A DNA stretch of 64,000 nt from Streptomyces zhaozhouensis. GTDB lineage: Bacteria > Actinomycetota > Actinomycetes > Streptomycetales > Streptomycetaceae. The stretch covers positions 558,001 through 622,000 of the forward strand of contig NZ_OCNE01000001.1 of assembly GCF_900230195.1 (NCBI RefSeq), read 5' to 3'. Positions within the stretch are counted from its first letter, which is position 1. Each line of letters begins with the position of its first letter. The translations under genes were made by a program, and so were the position numbers. The notes under the pieces were generated by a model, which was not told the origin of the DNA, did not search any database, and saw only the letters and a program-made list of their open reading frames with translations. Shown here in pieces: positions 29,075 to 38,225 of this stretch.

Positions 29075-29886
29075 GACTGCAGGTCGTCCTCCCGAACGAG
29101 ACCGCCGGGGCCGATCCGCGCCGACTCGCCGACCTGGCGCGGCGGGCCGAGGCCCTCGGCTACGACACGGCATGGCTCCCCGACCACATCCTGCCGCCCG
29201 GCGAGTACGGCCCGGTGTACGGAGGGGTCCTCGAACCGCTGGTGACCATGGGCTGGCTGGCGGCCGCGACCACCCGGATCCGGTTCGGCACCTCCGTGCT
29301 CGTCCTGCCCCTCCGCAGTCCCTTCGTGGTGGCCAAACAGGTCGCGACCCTCCACGCGCTGTCCGGCGGACGGATCACCCTGGGCGTGGGGATCGGCTGG
29401 GACGCACGCGAGTTCACCGCCGTCGGCGCCGACTTCCGGAGCCGGGCGGCCCGCGCGGACGAGGCCGTCGCCCTGCTCCGGCACCTGTTCCGGTCCGGCC
29501 GGGGGCCCTTCGAGGGGCGCTGGTACGGCTTCGAGACGGGTGTCTTCGAGCCCCGCCCCGACGGCCCGGTCCCGGTGATGACCGGCGGTGTCAGCGACGG
29601 CGCCCTGCGCCGGGCGGCCCGGTACGCCGACGTCTGGCAGGGCGTGGGCCTGGACCCGGCGGCGTTCGCCGAACGGCTGGCGTACCTGCGGGCGCGAACG
29701 AACGGCCGCGCGGTGTCCCCCGGCACCCGGATCGACTGGCACGGCCCGGACAGCACCGTCGGCGAGGCCGCCCGCACCGCCGAAGCCTTTCGGACCGCCG
29801 GAGCCGAGCACCTGGCGGTGCACTTCGGCGACCCGGACGGCTACGCCCGGCGGATGGCCGCCTTCGCCCGGCACGCCTCTGACTGA
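29071..29886 (+). CDS. LLM-class F420-dependent oxidoreductase
   Basis: The 271-residue protein belongs to the luciferase-like family: an N-terminal strand (RLQVVLPNETAG), AWLPDHILPP near 35, 'TTRIRFGTSVLVLPLRSP' near 70-87 and SGGRITLGVGIGWDAREF near 100. These are typical of actinobacterial F420-dependent enzymes, where reduced F420 donates hydride; FMN use cannot be ruled out. GTG 29071 overlaps the hydrolase stop. A second F420-associated gene lies 160 nt downstream on the other strand. Two strong hairpins follow. Confidence 0.9.
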   Translation: MRLQVVLPNETAGADPRRLADLARRAEALGYDTAWLPDHILPPGEYGPVYGGVLEPLVTMGWLAAATTRIRFGTSVLVLPLRSPFVVAKQVATLHALSGGRITLGVGIGWDAREFTAVGADFRSRAARADEAVALLRHLFRSGRGPFEGRWYGFETGVFEPRPDGPVPVMTGGVSDGALRRAARYADVWQGVGLDPAAFAERLAYLRARTNGRAVSPGTRIDWHGPDSTVGEAARTAEAFRTAGAEHLAVHFGDPDGYARRMAAFARHASD

Positions 29887-29963
29887 CCACCTCCGCCGCC
29901 AGCGACCGACCACGGTGTCCGGGTCTCCCGGTTGCTGACGCGACCGACGCGACGCGTGCGCGT

Positions 29964-30005
29964 CGAGCGCGGGTTCCCCGCGTCTCCGCGGGGAACCCGC
30001 GCTCG
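29964..30005. terminator. Strong bidirectional terminator, 19-bp perfect stem
   Basis: A perfect stem of 19 bp with a 4-nt loop (TCTC, 29983-29986) separates two convergent genes. A second palindrome, CGCGGCCCCC-GC-GGGGGCCGCG, follows at 30012-30033 with 10-bp arms. Neither has a T-tract. Confidence 0.75.
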
Positions 30006-30045
30006 TCGCACCGCGGCCCCCGCGGGGGCCGCGTCCCCGGCGGGC

Positions 30046-30699
30046 TCAGCCCTCGGCGGCCGGGGGGTGGGCGCCGGGCACCGCGGAGGCGGGGTCGAAG
30101 CCGGCGAAGGCCAGGCCGATGACGAATCCGGCCGCCTCCTCCAACTGGCGGGCCCGGTCCAGCGCGCCGAGCACCGCCGGCGTCCCGCCGACGTCACGCG
30201 CCAGCGCGCCGACGACGCCCAGCGCCTCCGGGTCGTCGCCGCACATCGCCACCGTCACGCCCGGCCGGCCGTCCTCCGGCGGGCTCGTCCACCGGTCGGC
30301 GGGAAGGAGATGGAACGCCTTGACCACGTGGGCGCCCGTGGCCAGCGCGGCGATCCGGCCCGCCATGGACGCGCCGGGCTCGGTGAGCAGCACGCCGACG
30401 CCGTGCGCGACCGCGTTCGTGGGATCGATCAGCGGGGTCCCCGCGAGCGCGCCCTCGGTGGCCCCCGCCCGTTCCAGCGCCTCCTCGACCCCGTCCCAGG
30501 CCACGGCGAGAAGCACCGCGTCGCGCCCGGTGACCGCCTCGCGCGGCGTGACGGCGCGCGTTCCCCGGCCCAGCCGCGCGGCGAGGGCCTCCGCCCTGTC
30601 CCGCGACCGTCCGCCGACGGCCACCTCGTGGCCCGCGCCCGCCCAGCCCTCCCCGAGGGCGGCGGCCAGTGTTCCCGTTCCCAGAATGCCGATCCGCAT
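30046..30699 (-). CDS. F420:NADP oxidoreductase-like NAD(P)-binding protein
   Basis: The 217-residue protein begins with a Rossmann motif (MRIGILGTGTLAAALGEGWAGAGHEVAVGGRS, glycines at 7, 9 and 12) and carries the F420_oxidored-type pattern, including VAWDGVEEAL, LIDPTNAV and KAFHLLPADRW. Members either reduce F420 with NADPH or are uncharacterised dinucleotide-binding relatives. In Streptomyces such genes often occur beside F420-dependent LLM enzymes, as here. It is divergent from an HxlR regulator over a 26-bp inverted repeat that likely controls it. Confidence 0.88.
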   Translation of the reverse strand: MRIGILGTGTLAAALGEGWAGAGHEVAVGGRSRDRAEALAARLGRGTRAVTPREAVTGRDAVLLAVAWDGVEEALERAGATEGALAGTPLIDPTNAVAHGVGVLLTEPGASMAGRIAALATGAHVVKAFHLLPADRWTSPPEDGRPGVTVAMCGDDPEALGVVGALARDVGGTPAVLGALDRARQLEEAAGFVIGLAFAGFDPASAVPGAHPPAAEG

Positions 30700-30748
30700 C
30701 GTGGTTTCCTCTCCGGTGTCAGTCGCTCGGAGCCCACGCTAGAAAGGG

Positions 30749-30774
30749 CGTTACGCACCGGACGGTGCGTGACG
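30749..30774. promoter_or_regulatory. 26-bp inverted repeat, putative HxlR operator
   Basis: CGTTACGCACCG (30749-30760) and CGGTGCGTGACG (30763-30774) form 12-bp arms with a single mismatch around GA. The repeat ends 9 nt before the HxlR start and 50 nt from the divergent oxidoreductase, well placed to control both. Confidence 0.7.
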
Positions 30775-30782
30775 GACGCGGG

Positions 30783-31184
30783 ATGATGGACGACGAGATG
30801 ACCGACCACCGAGACCCTCCCGACGAGTGGGTCGCCGACTGCCGGCTGCGCGCGGCCACCGATCTCCTCGCGCACGCCTGGGACCCCGTCGTCCTGGCGG
30901 CGCTGCGCGCGGGGCCGCGCCGGCGTCGCGAGGTGCGCGCCGCGATCGGTGGGATCAGCGACAAGGTCCTGACCGACACGCTGCGCCGGCTGCTCTCCCA
31001 CGGACTGGTCGACCGCCGCGCCCACGCCGAGGCGCCCCCTCGGGTCGAGTACGCCCTGACGGGCCTGGGCGAGAGCCTGGTCGAGGGGCCGCTGGCCGCG
31101 CTGGGGCACTGGGCGGTCGAGCACGGGGACGCGCTGCTCCAGGCGCAGGAGGACGCGGCGCCGCGCCCCTCGGAGCCGGCGTGA
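30783..31184 (+). CDS. HxlR-family transcriptional regulator
   Basis: The 133-residue winged-helix protein matches the HxlR family: DLLAHAWDPVVLAALRAGPRRRREVRAAIGGISDKVLTDTLRRLLSHGLVDRR, then EYALTGLGESL. Cys20, just before the first core helix, is where redox-responsive HxlR/HypR/YodB proteins carry their sensing Cys. ATG 30783 is taken from three closely spaced candidates (30783, 30786, 30801). The divergent F420:NADP oxidoreductase-like gene shares the inverted repeat at 30749-30774, suggesting a redox- or quinone/aldehyde-responsive pair (inference). Confidence 0.9.
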   Translation: MMDDEMTDHRDPPDEWVADCRLRAATDLLAHAWDPVVLAALRAGPRRRREVRAAIGGISDKVLTDTLRRLLSHGLVDRRAHAEAPPRVEYALTGLGESLVEGPLAALGHWAVEHGDALLQAQEDAAPRPSEPA

Positions 31185-31196
31185 GCCCGCTCCACG

Positions 31197-31238
31197 CGTC
31201 CTCGCCCACGCGCCGGGGCCGGCGCGCGGGCGAGGACG
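31197..31238. terminator. Long bidirectional terminator hairpin (HxlR / glgP)
   Basis: An 11-bp outer stem (CGTCCTCGCCC and its complement) continues, after one A/C mismatch, into an 8-bp inner stem CGCGCCGG/CCGGCGCG with a minimal GG loop. It sits between convergent genes. Confidence 0.75.
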
Positions 31239-31254
31239 GGGGAAGGGCGGGCCG

Positions 31255-33831
31255 TCAGTGGGGCAGGGCGGCGTCCCCGGCCTCGGCGACGAGGCCGAGC
31301 TCGGCGCGGGAGGCCAGCAGGGGGTGGGCCGGCAGGACCCGGACCGTGTAGCCGTAGGGGCCGGGGCGGTTGAGGGTCAGCTCGCCCTCGAAGGTCCAGC
31401 GGCCCGCGAGGTCGGGGCCACCGGTCGCCTTCAACGGGACGTAGCCGGGCTCGGCGAGCGTGTCGTCGGCGTCGACGCGGCCGGTCACCGCCTGCACCTC
31501 GACCGCCGAGGGCTCAAGGCCGCCGAGCGCGACCCGCACCCGCAGCGAGACCGTGCCGCCGAGCGTCGGCGGCTCGTTGCCCGGCTCCACGTGCTCGACG
31601 GCGACACCGGGCCACTCGCGGGTGACGCGCTCGGCGAAGGCCGCGAGCTCGCCCGCCGCCTCCGCGGTCATCGCCCGGTGGCCGGCGGCGGCCGGGGCGT
31701 AGTAGGTGGTGATGTACTCGCGCAGCATCCGTTCCGCCAGCACCCGGGGGCCCAGCCGGTCGAGCGTCGCGCGGACCATCTCCAGCCAGCGCCCCGGCAG
31801 CCCGCTTCCGTTGACGCCACGGTCGTAGAAGCAGGGCGCGACCTGCTGCTCCAGCAGGCCGTACAGGGCGGCGGCCTCGATGGCGTCCCTGCGCTCCGGC
31901 TCGGCGGCGGCGACGCCGTCGGCGGTGGGGATCTCCCAGCCGAAGTCCGGGTCGAACCACTCGTCCCACCAGCCGTCGCGGACCGAGAGGTTGAGGCAGC
32001 CGTTGAGCGCGGCCTTCATCCCCGAGGTGCCGCACGCCTCCAGGGGACGCAGCGGGTTGTTGAGCCAGACGTCGCAGCCGGCGTAGAGCGAACGCGCCAT
32101 GCCCATGCCGTAGTCGGGCAGGAAGACGATCCGGTGGCGGACCTCCGGGTCGTCGGCGAAGCGGACCAGCTCCTGGATGAGGCGCTTGCCGCCGTCGTCC
32201 GCCGGGTGGGCCTTGCCTGCCACCACGATCTGCACCGGCCGGGTCGGGTGCAGCAGCAGCGCCCGCAGCCGGTCCTGGTCCTGAAGCATCAGCGTCAGCC
32301 GCTTGTAGGAGGGGACGCGGCGGGCGAAGCCGAGGGTGAGCACGTCCGGGTCGAAGACCTCGTCGACCCAGCCCAGCTCGGCCTGGCCGGCGCCGCGCTG
32401 GCGCCAGGAGGCGCGCAGCCGCACCCGCACGTCGTGCACCAACTGCTCGCGCAGCGAGCGCCGCAGCTCCCACAGCTCGGTGTCGGAACGGCCGCCCTCG
32501 GCGGTCCTGCGGGTGGCGTCGGCGATCCAGGTCGGGGCGTGCACCCCGTTGGTGACCGAGCCGATCGGCGCCTCCGCCGCGTCGAACCCGGGCCAGAGCC
32601 CGGCGAACATCCCCCGGCTGACATGCCCGTGCAGCGTGGAGACGCCGTTGCAGCGCTGCGCGGTGCGCAGGCCGAGCACCGCCATGTTGAACGGGGCCGG
32701 CTCACCCTCCCGCACCGGCTGCCCGCCGGGGGCCGCCGCGCCCAGCGGCTCGCGGCCCAGGCCGAGCAGCGCCTGGAGGTCGAGCGTGGCCAGCTCCCCG
32801 CCGTCGCCGAAGTGCCGGGCGACCAGCTCCTCGGCGAACCGGTCGATGCCGGCCGGCACCGGCGTGTGCGTGGTGAAGATCGTGCCGGCCCGCACCGCGC
32901 GGAGCGCGGCGTCGAAGCCGACGCCCAGCTCGCCGAGCTCCCTGATCCGCTCGGGGCCGAGGAAGCCGGCGTGGCCCTCGTTCATGTGGAACACCTCGGG
33001 CTCCGGGTGCCCCGTCAGCCGGCAGTAGGCGCGCACCGCGCGCATCCCGCCGATGCCGAGCAGCATCTCCTGGAGCAGCCGGTGCTCGCTGCCACCGCCG
33101 TAGAGACGGTCGGTGACGTCGCGTTCCGCGGGGCCGTTCTCCGCGACGGACGAGTCGAGCAGCAGCAGCGGCACCCGGCCGACCTGGACCTGCCAGATCT
33201 GCGCGGTCAGCGTCCGCCCCCCGGGCAGCGCCAGGGTCACCCGGGCGCGGCTGCCGTCGGCCTCGAGCAGCGGGGTCAGCGGCAGCTCGTGCGGGTCGAT
33301 GACCGGGTACTGCTCCTGCTGCCAGCCGTCGGGCGACAGGCTCTGGCGGAAGTAGCCGTGCCGGTAGAGCAGGCCGACGCCGATGAGGGGCGCGCCCAGG
33401 TCGCTGGCGGCCTTGAGGTGGTCGCCGGCGAGGATGCCCAGGCCGCCCGAGTACTGCGGGAGCGCGGCGGTGATGCCGAACTCCGGGGAGAAGTAGGCGA
33501 TGGCGCGCGGCAGTTCGCCGCCGGCGCGGGCGTCGGTCTGCTGGTACCAGCGGGGTTCGGTGAGGTAGTCGCGCAGGTCCTCGGCGGCCATGCCGAGGCG
33601 GCGCCGGAAGCCGCGGTCGGCGGCGAGCGCCTCCAGCCGGCCTGCCGTGACGGTGCCCAGCAGTCGCACCGGGTCCTCACCGCCGGAGTGCCAGCCGTCG
33701 GGGTCGACGGAACGCAGCAGCTCCCGGGTCTCGGGGTGCCAGGACCAGCGCAGGTTGCGGGCCAGTTCCTGGAGGGGTCGGAGGGGTTCGGGAAGGACGG
33801 GGCGTACGGAGAAGCGACGGATGGCCTTCAC
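31255..33831 (-). CDS. glgP: Alpha-glucan (glycogen) phosphorylase
   Basis: The 858-residue enzyme is of the actinobacterial 'alpha-glucan family phosphorylase' type. It opens with the DUF3417-like N-terminal domain (PLQELARNLRWSWHPETRELLRSVDPDGW) and carries PLP-binding K606 in ACGTSGMKAALNG, plus SYKRLTLML and FLPDYGMGMARSL. It releases glucose-1-phosphate from alpha-1,4-glucan ends using PLP and phosphate. GTG 33831 has GAGGGG upstream. It is separated from the other GlgE-pathway genes by the Dpp operon and the pectin lyase, but belongs to the same alpha-glucan economy; GlgX removes the branch stubs it leaves. Confidence 0.94.
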   Translation of the reverse strand: MKAIRRFSVRPVLPEPLRPLQELARNLRWSWHPETRELLRSVDPDGWHSGGEDPVRLLGTVTAGRLEALAADRGFRRRLGMAAEDLRDYLTEPRWYQQTDARAGGELPRAIAYFSPEFGITAALPQYSGGLGILAGDHLKAASDLGAPLIGVGLLYRHGYFRQSLSPDGWQQEQYPVIDPHELPLTPLLEADGSRARVTLALPGGRTLTAQIWQVQVGRVPLLLLDSSVAENGPAERDVTDRLYGGGSEHRLLQEMLLGIGGMRAVRAYCRLTGHPEPEVFHMNEGHAGFLGPERIRELGELGVGFDAALRAVRAGTIFTTHTPVPAGIDRFAEELVARHFGDGGELATLDLQALLGLGREPLGAAAPGGQPVREGEPAPFNMAVLGLRTAQRCNGVSTLHGHVSRGMFAGLWPGFDAAEAPIGSVTNGVHAPTWIADATRRTAEGGRSDTELWELRRSLREQLVHDVRVRLRASWRQRGAGQAELGWVDEVFDPDVLTLGFARRVPSYKRLTLMLQDQDRLRALLLHPTRPVQIVVAGKAHPADDGGKRLIQELVRFADDPEVRHRIVFLPDYGMGMARSLYAGCDVWLNNPLRPLEACGTSGMKAALNGCLNLSVRDGWWDEWFDPDFGWEIPTADGVAAAEPERRDAIEAAALYGLLEQQVAPCFYDRGVNGSGLPGRWLEMVRATLDRLGPRVLAERMLREYITTYYAPAAAGHRAMTAEAAGELAAFAERVTREWPGVAVEHVEPGNEPPTLGGTVSLRVRVALGGLEPSAVEVQAVTGRVDADDTLAEPGYVPLKATGGPDLAGRWTFEGELTLNRPGPYGYTVRVLPAHPLLASRAELGLVAEAGDAALPH

Positions 33832-34018
33832 CCCTCGACCGTAGCGGGGGCCCGGGGACGGTTGCGGCGGATTCCGACGGATTCAGCACGAACGCCGCCG
33901 ACAACCACCCCCGGGGACCAGCGGGACGCTGGGCGCTGGCCGCTGGGCTAGCGGTGGGCGACCACAGCGCGGTGCGGGCGGGCACGTCGTCGACCGCGGA
34001 CCGGTGGAGGGTCGCTCG

Positions 34019-34066
34019 CGCCGTTCCCCGCGCCCCTGACACAGCCGCGGGGCGCGGGGAACGGCG
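34019..34066. terminator. Terminator-like palindrome of the Streptomyces TTCCCCGCGCCCC type
   Basis: CGCCGTTCCCCGCGCCCC (34019-34036) pairs perfectly over 18 bp with 34049-34066 around a 12-nt loop, 8 nt past the dppF stop. The core TTCCCCGCGCCCCT matches the repeats at 52287-52459. Confidence 0.75.
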
Positions 34067-34073
34067 GCGGGGG

Positions 34074-35153
34074 CTATTCCCCGGTGTCGGCCTTCTCCGA
34101 CACGGCCACCGACTCGCCCTCCGGGATGATCCGTTCCGCCAGCTCCCTGACCGGCTGGATCGTGCCGTCGGCGATCTCCGCCGCGTAGTGGCAGGCCACG
34201 CGGTGGCCGTCGGCCAGTTCGGTGAGCACGGGCCGCTCCGTGTCGCACCGCTCCGCCTGCCGCCAGGGGCAGCGGGTGTGGAAGCGGCAGCCGGTCGGCG
34301 GGTTCGCCGGGGACGGCAGGTCGCCGCGGAGCAGGATGCGTTCCCGGTTGTCCTCCACCTCCGGGTCGGGCACCGGGACAGCGGACATCAGCGCCCGGGT
34401 GTACGGGTGCCGGGGCTCGGCGTAGAGCAGGTCGCTGGGCGCCTCCTCGACGAGCGCGCCCAGGTACATCACGCCGATCACGTCGGAGATGTGCCGCACC
34501 ACCGCCAGGTCGTGGGCGATCACCAGGTAGGTGAGGCCCATCGACTCCTGGAGCTCCTCCAGCAGGTTGATGACCTGCGCCTGGATGGAGACGTCCAGGG
34601 CGGAGACCGGCTCGTCGCAGATGATCAGGTCCGGCTCCAGGACCAGGGCCCTGGCGATGCCGATGCGCTGCCGCTGCCCGCCCGAGAACTCGTGCGGGTA
34701 GCGGGAGAGCGCGTCGGCCGGCAGCCCGACCCGCTCCAGGACCTCGACGATCTTGGCGCGGCGCTCCGTGCGGTTCGCGCCGATGCCGTGGGCGGCCATG
34801 CCCTCGGCGAGGATCGACTCGATGTTCTGCCGCGGGTTGAGGCTGCCCAGCGGGTCCTGGAAGACCATCTGGAGACGGCGCCTGCTGCGGCGCATCTCCT
34901 CGTCGGGGAGCGCCGCCAGGTCGGTGCCGTCGAAGACGACCTCTCCCGAGGTGATCTCGTTGAGCCGTAGCACGGCCCGGCCCAGGGTGGTCTTGCCGCA
35001 GCCCGACTCGCCGACCAGGCCGTAGGTCTGGCCCGCCTCGATGGTCAGCGAGACGCCGTCCACGGCGTAGACGTGACCGACCGTGCGGTCGAAGAACACC
35101 CCGCGCTTGACCGGGAAGTGGACCTTGACCTCGTTCAGTTCCAGCAGGCTCAT
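34074..35153 (-). CDS. dppF: Oligopeptide/dipeptide-type ABC transporter ATPase (DppF/OppF)
   Basis: This 359-residue ATPase has Walker [13 protein letters not shown] (about residue 46), Q-loop [11 protein letters not shown], signature [16 protein letters not shown], Walker [13 protein letters not shown] and the oligo_HPY C-terminal extension with Cys residues ([19 protein letters not shown]). ATG 35153 overlaps the DppD stop by 4 nt. It energises the importer together with DppD. The C-terminal tail is acidic. The family name implies peptides, but Dpp/Opp systems in plant-biomass degraders can also carry oligosaccharides. Confidence 0.93.
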   Translation of the reverse strand: MSLLELNEVKVHFPVKRGVFFDRTVGHVYAVDGVSLTIEAGQTYGLVGESGCGKTTLGRAVLRLNEITSGEVVFDGTDLAALPDEEMRRSRRRLQMVFQDPLGSLNPRQNIESILAEGMAAHGIGANRTERRAKIVEVLERVGLPADALSRYPHEFSGGQRQRIGIARALVLEPDLIICDEPVSALDVSIQAQVINLLEELQESMGLTYLVIAHDLAVVRHISDVIGVMYLGALVEEAPSDLLYAEPRHPYTRALMSAVPVPDPEVEDNRERILLRGDLPSPANPPTGCRFHTRCPWRQAERCDTERPVLTELADGHRVACHYAAEIADGTIQPVRELAERIIPEGESVAVSEKADTGE

Positions 35154-36223
35154 TCGGAGGTCTCCTCCTTCTGGGTGACCGGCTCGGCCGGGGAGTCGTC
35201 GCCGGCGCCGACGTCGGCGAGGGTGACGGTCTCCAGCCGTTCGCGCACCGGGTTCACGCAGCGGACCTGGTGGCCCGCCGGCGCCCCGGCGCCGGCCAGC
35301 GGGCCGAGCTCCGGGGCCCCCTCCAGGCACTCCAGGGTGTAGTGGTCGCAGCGCGGGGCGAACGCGCAGCCGTCCGCCCAGGCGATCTGGTCGTTGATGG
35401 AGCCGCGCACGGGGTTGAGCGGCTGGCCGCGCGGGGCGTCCAGCCGGGGGATGGAGTTGAGCAGCCCGTGCGCGTAGGGGTGGGCCGGCTCGGCGAAGAG
35501 GTTCCGCCGGTCGGCGGACTCCACGACCTTGCCGGCGTAGAGCACGTTGACGTCGTCGCAGAGCCCGGCGACCACCCCCAGGTCGTGGGTGATCATCAGC
35601 AGGGCGGTGCCCTCCTGGTCGACCAGCTCCTTGAGGAGCTCCAGGATCTGCGCCTGGATGGTGACGTCGAGCGCGGTCGTCGGCTCGTCGGCGATCAGCA
35701 GGCGGGGCGCGCAGGCCACCGCCATGGCGATCAACGCGCGTTGCCGCATACCGCCGGAGAGCTGGTGCGGGTACTCCTTGAGCCGCCGCGTCGGGTCGGG
35801 GATGCCGACCCGCTCCAGCAGCGCGGCGGCCTCGTCGCGGGCGGCCTGGCCGCGCATCCCCCGGTGCCGGCTCAGGATCTCGGTGACCTGGACGCCGATG
35901 GGGACCACCGGGTTCAGCGAGGAGAGCGGGTCCTGGAAGATCATCGCCAGCTGGGTGCCGCGCAGGTCGCGCATCGCCGAGGGGCGCAGCGACAGCAGGT
36001 CGGTGCCCCGGTAGTCGGCCCGGCCCTCGACGCGCACCCCCTTCTTCGGCAGCAGGCCCATCAGGGCGAGCGAGGTGACGCTCTTGCCACAGCCCGACTC
36101 GCCGACCAGGCCGACGACCTGGCCCTCGTCCACGTCGAAGGAGACCCCGGAGACGGCGGTGCTCGCGCGGCGGCCTTGCCCTTGGAAGGTGACCTTCAGT
36201 TCGTCCACGGAAAGCAGGGGCAT
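35150..36223 (-). CDS. dppD: Oligopeptide/dipeptide-type ABC transporter ATPase (DppD/OppD)
   Basis: The 357-residue ATPase has Walker [21 protein letters not shown]-loop [12 protein letters not shown], signature [15 protein letters not shown], Walker [13 protein letters not shown] and an oligo_HPY tail with paired Cys ([12 protein letters not shown]). ATG 36223 has GGAG 8 nt upstream and lies 4 nt after the DppC stop. It forms the ATPase heterodimer with DppF and docks on DppB/DppC. Confidence 0.93.
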   Translation of the reverse strand: MPLLSVDELKVTFQGQGRRASTAVSGVSFDVDEGQVVGLVGESGCGKSVTSLALMGLLPKKGVRVEGRADYRGTDLLSLRPSAMRDLRGTQLAMIFQDPLSSLNPVVPIGVQVTEILSRHRGMRGQAARDEAAALLERVGIPDPTRRLKEYPHQLSGGMRQRALIAMAVACAPRLLIADEPTTALDVTIQAQILELLKELVDQEGTALLMITHDLGVVAGLCDDVNVLYAGKVVESADRRNLFAEPAHPYAHGLLNSIPRLDAPRGQPLNPVRGSINDQIAWADGCAFAPRCDHYTLECLEGAPELGPLAGAGAPAGHQVRCVNPVRERLETVTLADVGAGDDSPAEPVTQKEETSE

Positions 36224-36227
36224 GGGA

Positions 36228-37181
36228 TCAGCTCCGCAGTTTCGGGTCGAGCGCTTCCCGCATGGACTCGCCCAGCAGGGTGAAGCCAAGGGCGGTGACG
36301 ATGATGCCGAGTGCGGGGCAGATGGCCATGAACGGCGCCTCGTCGAAGAACCGTTCGGCCTGCGCCAGCATCACGCCCCACTCGGGTTGCGCGGCGTCGG
36401 GGTTGCCGAGGCCCAGGTAGGACAGGGCGGCGGCCTCGATGATGGCCGTGGCCAGGGCCAGCGTGGACTGGACGATGACCGGGCCGAGGGAGTTGGGCAG
36501 CACGTGCCCCATCACCACGCGCCGGCGGCGCACGCCCAGCGCGCGGGCGGCGAGCACGTAGTCCGCGTTCGCCTGGGAGAGCATCGAACCGCGCAGCAGC
36601 CGGGCGAAGATGGGCACCTGCACCACGCCCACGGCGATCATCACCGTGGTGAGGCTCTGTCCCATGACCGCCGCGATGCTCACCGCGAGCAGCAGCGAGG
36701 GCATCGCCAGCATCATGTCGATGAAGCGCATCAGCACGGTGTCCAGGCGCTGCCCGGCGCGACCGCCGAAGGCGAGGGCGGCGCCGGAGACGCCGCCGAT
36801 CAGCGCGCCGACGACGAAGCCGAGGACGGTGGAGATCACACCGACCAGCAGCGTCTGCCGGGCGCCGACCAGCATCCGGGAGAGCTGGTCGCGGCCGAGG
36901 TGGTCCAGGCCGAGCCAGTTCTCGCCGCGGGGGCCCACGAACTCGCCCCGGTTGGTGAAGACCTCGTCCCGCCAGAGCTGGGAGGTCGGGTTGTGCGGCG
37001 CGATCCACGGCCCGATCAGCGCGATGACCACGAACAGCGCCATGATGGCGACGCCGATCAGGGCCATCTTGCTGGACCGCAGCCGGCGGAACGCCTCCAC
37101 CCACAGGCTGCCGCCGGTGGTGGTCTCCCGCTGGGCGGTGAGTGCGGCGAGCCGGTCGATCTTGTCGGTCTTGGTGGACAT
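36228..37181 (-). CDS. dppC: Dpp/Opp-type ABC transporter permease (DppC)
   Basis: The 317-residue permease has a cytoplasmic N-terminus, a first helix at about 40-60 (MALIGVAIMALFVVIALIGPW), the segment NWLGLDHLGRDQLSRML typical of DppC/OppC, five further helices and the coupling loop YVLAARALGVRRRRVVMGHVLPN. Its ATG overlaps the DppB stop by one base, so the permeases are translationally linked. Confidence 0.93.
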   Translation of the reverse strand: MSTKTDKIDRLAALTAQRETTTGGSLWVEAFRRLRSSKMALIGVAIMALFVVIALIGPWIAPHNPTSQLWRDEVFTNRGEFVGPRGENWLGLDHLGRDQLSRMLVGARQTLLVGVISTVLGFVVGALIGGVSGAALAFGGRAGQRLDTVLMRFIDMMLAMPSLLLAVSIAAVMGQSLTTVMIAVGVVQVPIFARLLRGSMLSQANADYVLAARALGVRRRRVVMGHVLPNSLGPVIVQSTLALATAIIEAAALSYLGLGNPDAAQPEWGVMLAQAERFFDEAPFMAICPALGIIVTALGFTLLGESMREALDPKLRS

Positions 37182-38185
37182 CAGTTCACCCGCACTCTCG
37201 GGTCGATCAGCCCGTATGTCAGATCCACCACCAGGTTGATCAGCATGTAGAGCAGGGCGATGAAGAGGATGAAGCCCATCAGCACGGGGTAGTCACGGTC
37301 GGAGATCGCCTGGCGGATGAAGCTGCCGATGCCGCCGAAGGAGAACGCCGACTCCGTCAGCACCGCCCCGGAGAGCAGGCTGCCGGTGAGCAGACCGACG
37401 GTGGTGACCACCGGCAGCAGCGCGTTGCGCAGCACGTGCCGGCCGCGCACCACGCTCTTGCGCAGGCCCTTGGACTCGGCGGTGCGGACGTAGTCCTCGC
37501 TGAGCACCTCCAGCACGCTGGCGCGGGTGATCCGGACGACGACGGCGAGCGGGATCGAGGCGAGCGCGAGGCCGGGGAGGATCAGGTGTTGGATCGCGTC
37601 CCACGAGGCGTCGAACTCGCCGGTGAGGACCCCGTCGAGGACGGCGAACCCGGTCACGTCCGTGGCGTCGATCCCCGTGGTCAGCCGGCCGCCGCTGGGC
37701 AGCCAACCGAGGTTCACGGCGAAGATCGAACGCAGGATCATCGCGAGGAAGAAGACGGGGACACAGATCCCCAGCAGCGATCCGGAGACCGCGGTGACGT
37801 CCAGCCAGCTGCCGCGGCGACGGGCCGCGAAGTAGCCGAGCGGGATGCCGATGATGACGGCGAACAGCAGGGCGGTGACCCCGAGTTCGAAGGTGGCGGG
37901 GAACCGCAGGGTGAACTCGTCCCAGACCGGCTGGCCGGTCTTGACGGAGTTCCCCAGGTCGAGCTCGAAGAGGCGACGCAACCAGCGGCCGTACTGCACG
38001 AGCAGCGGCTCGTTGAGACCGAGTTGTTCCTCGATCTGGCGGCGTGCCGCCTCGTTGCCGCGTTCGCCGAGCAACGCCCACGCGGGGCCGCCGGGTAGTC
38101 GGTGGATCCAGATGAACAGAAGGACCGTCAGGCCGAACAGCGTGGGTATCAGCTGCAACAGCCTGCGGACGACGAGACGGAGCAC
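37181..38185 (-). CDS. dppB: Dpp/Opp-type ABC transporter permease (DppB)
   Basis: The 334-residue permease starts with the DppB/OppB signature (RLLQLIPTLFGLTVLLFIWIHRLPGGPA), has about six membrane helices and the EAA-like loop DYVRTAESKGLRKSVVRGRHVLRNALLP. It forms the membrane pore with DppC. It starts 97 nt after the binding-protein gene, with a strong hairpin in the gap that probably sets the ratio of binding protein to permease. Confidence 0.93.
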   Translation of the reverse strand: MLRLVVRRLLQLIPTLFGLTVLLFIWIHRLPGGPAWALLGERGNEAARRQIEEQLGLNEPLLVQYGRWLRRLFELDLGNSVKTGQPVWDEFTLRFPATFELGVTALLFAVIIGIPLGYFAARRRGSWLDVTAVSGSLLGICVPVFFLAMILRSIFAVNLGWLPSGGRLTTGIDATDVTGFAVLDGVLTGEFDASWDAIQHLILPGLALASIPLAVVVRITRASVLEVLSEDYVRTAESKGLRKSVVRGRHVLRNALLPVVTTVGLLTGSLLSGAVLTESAFSFGGIGSFIRQAISDRDYPVLMGFILFIALLYMLINLVVDLTYGLIDPRVRVN

Positions 38186-38225
38186 CTAGGGGCTCCCCTT
38201 TCTCTCTTCGCTACCGGGGAAGACC

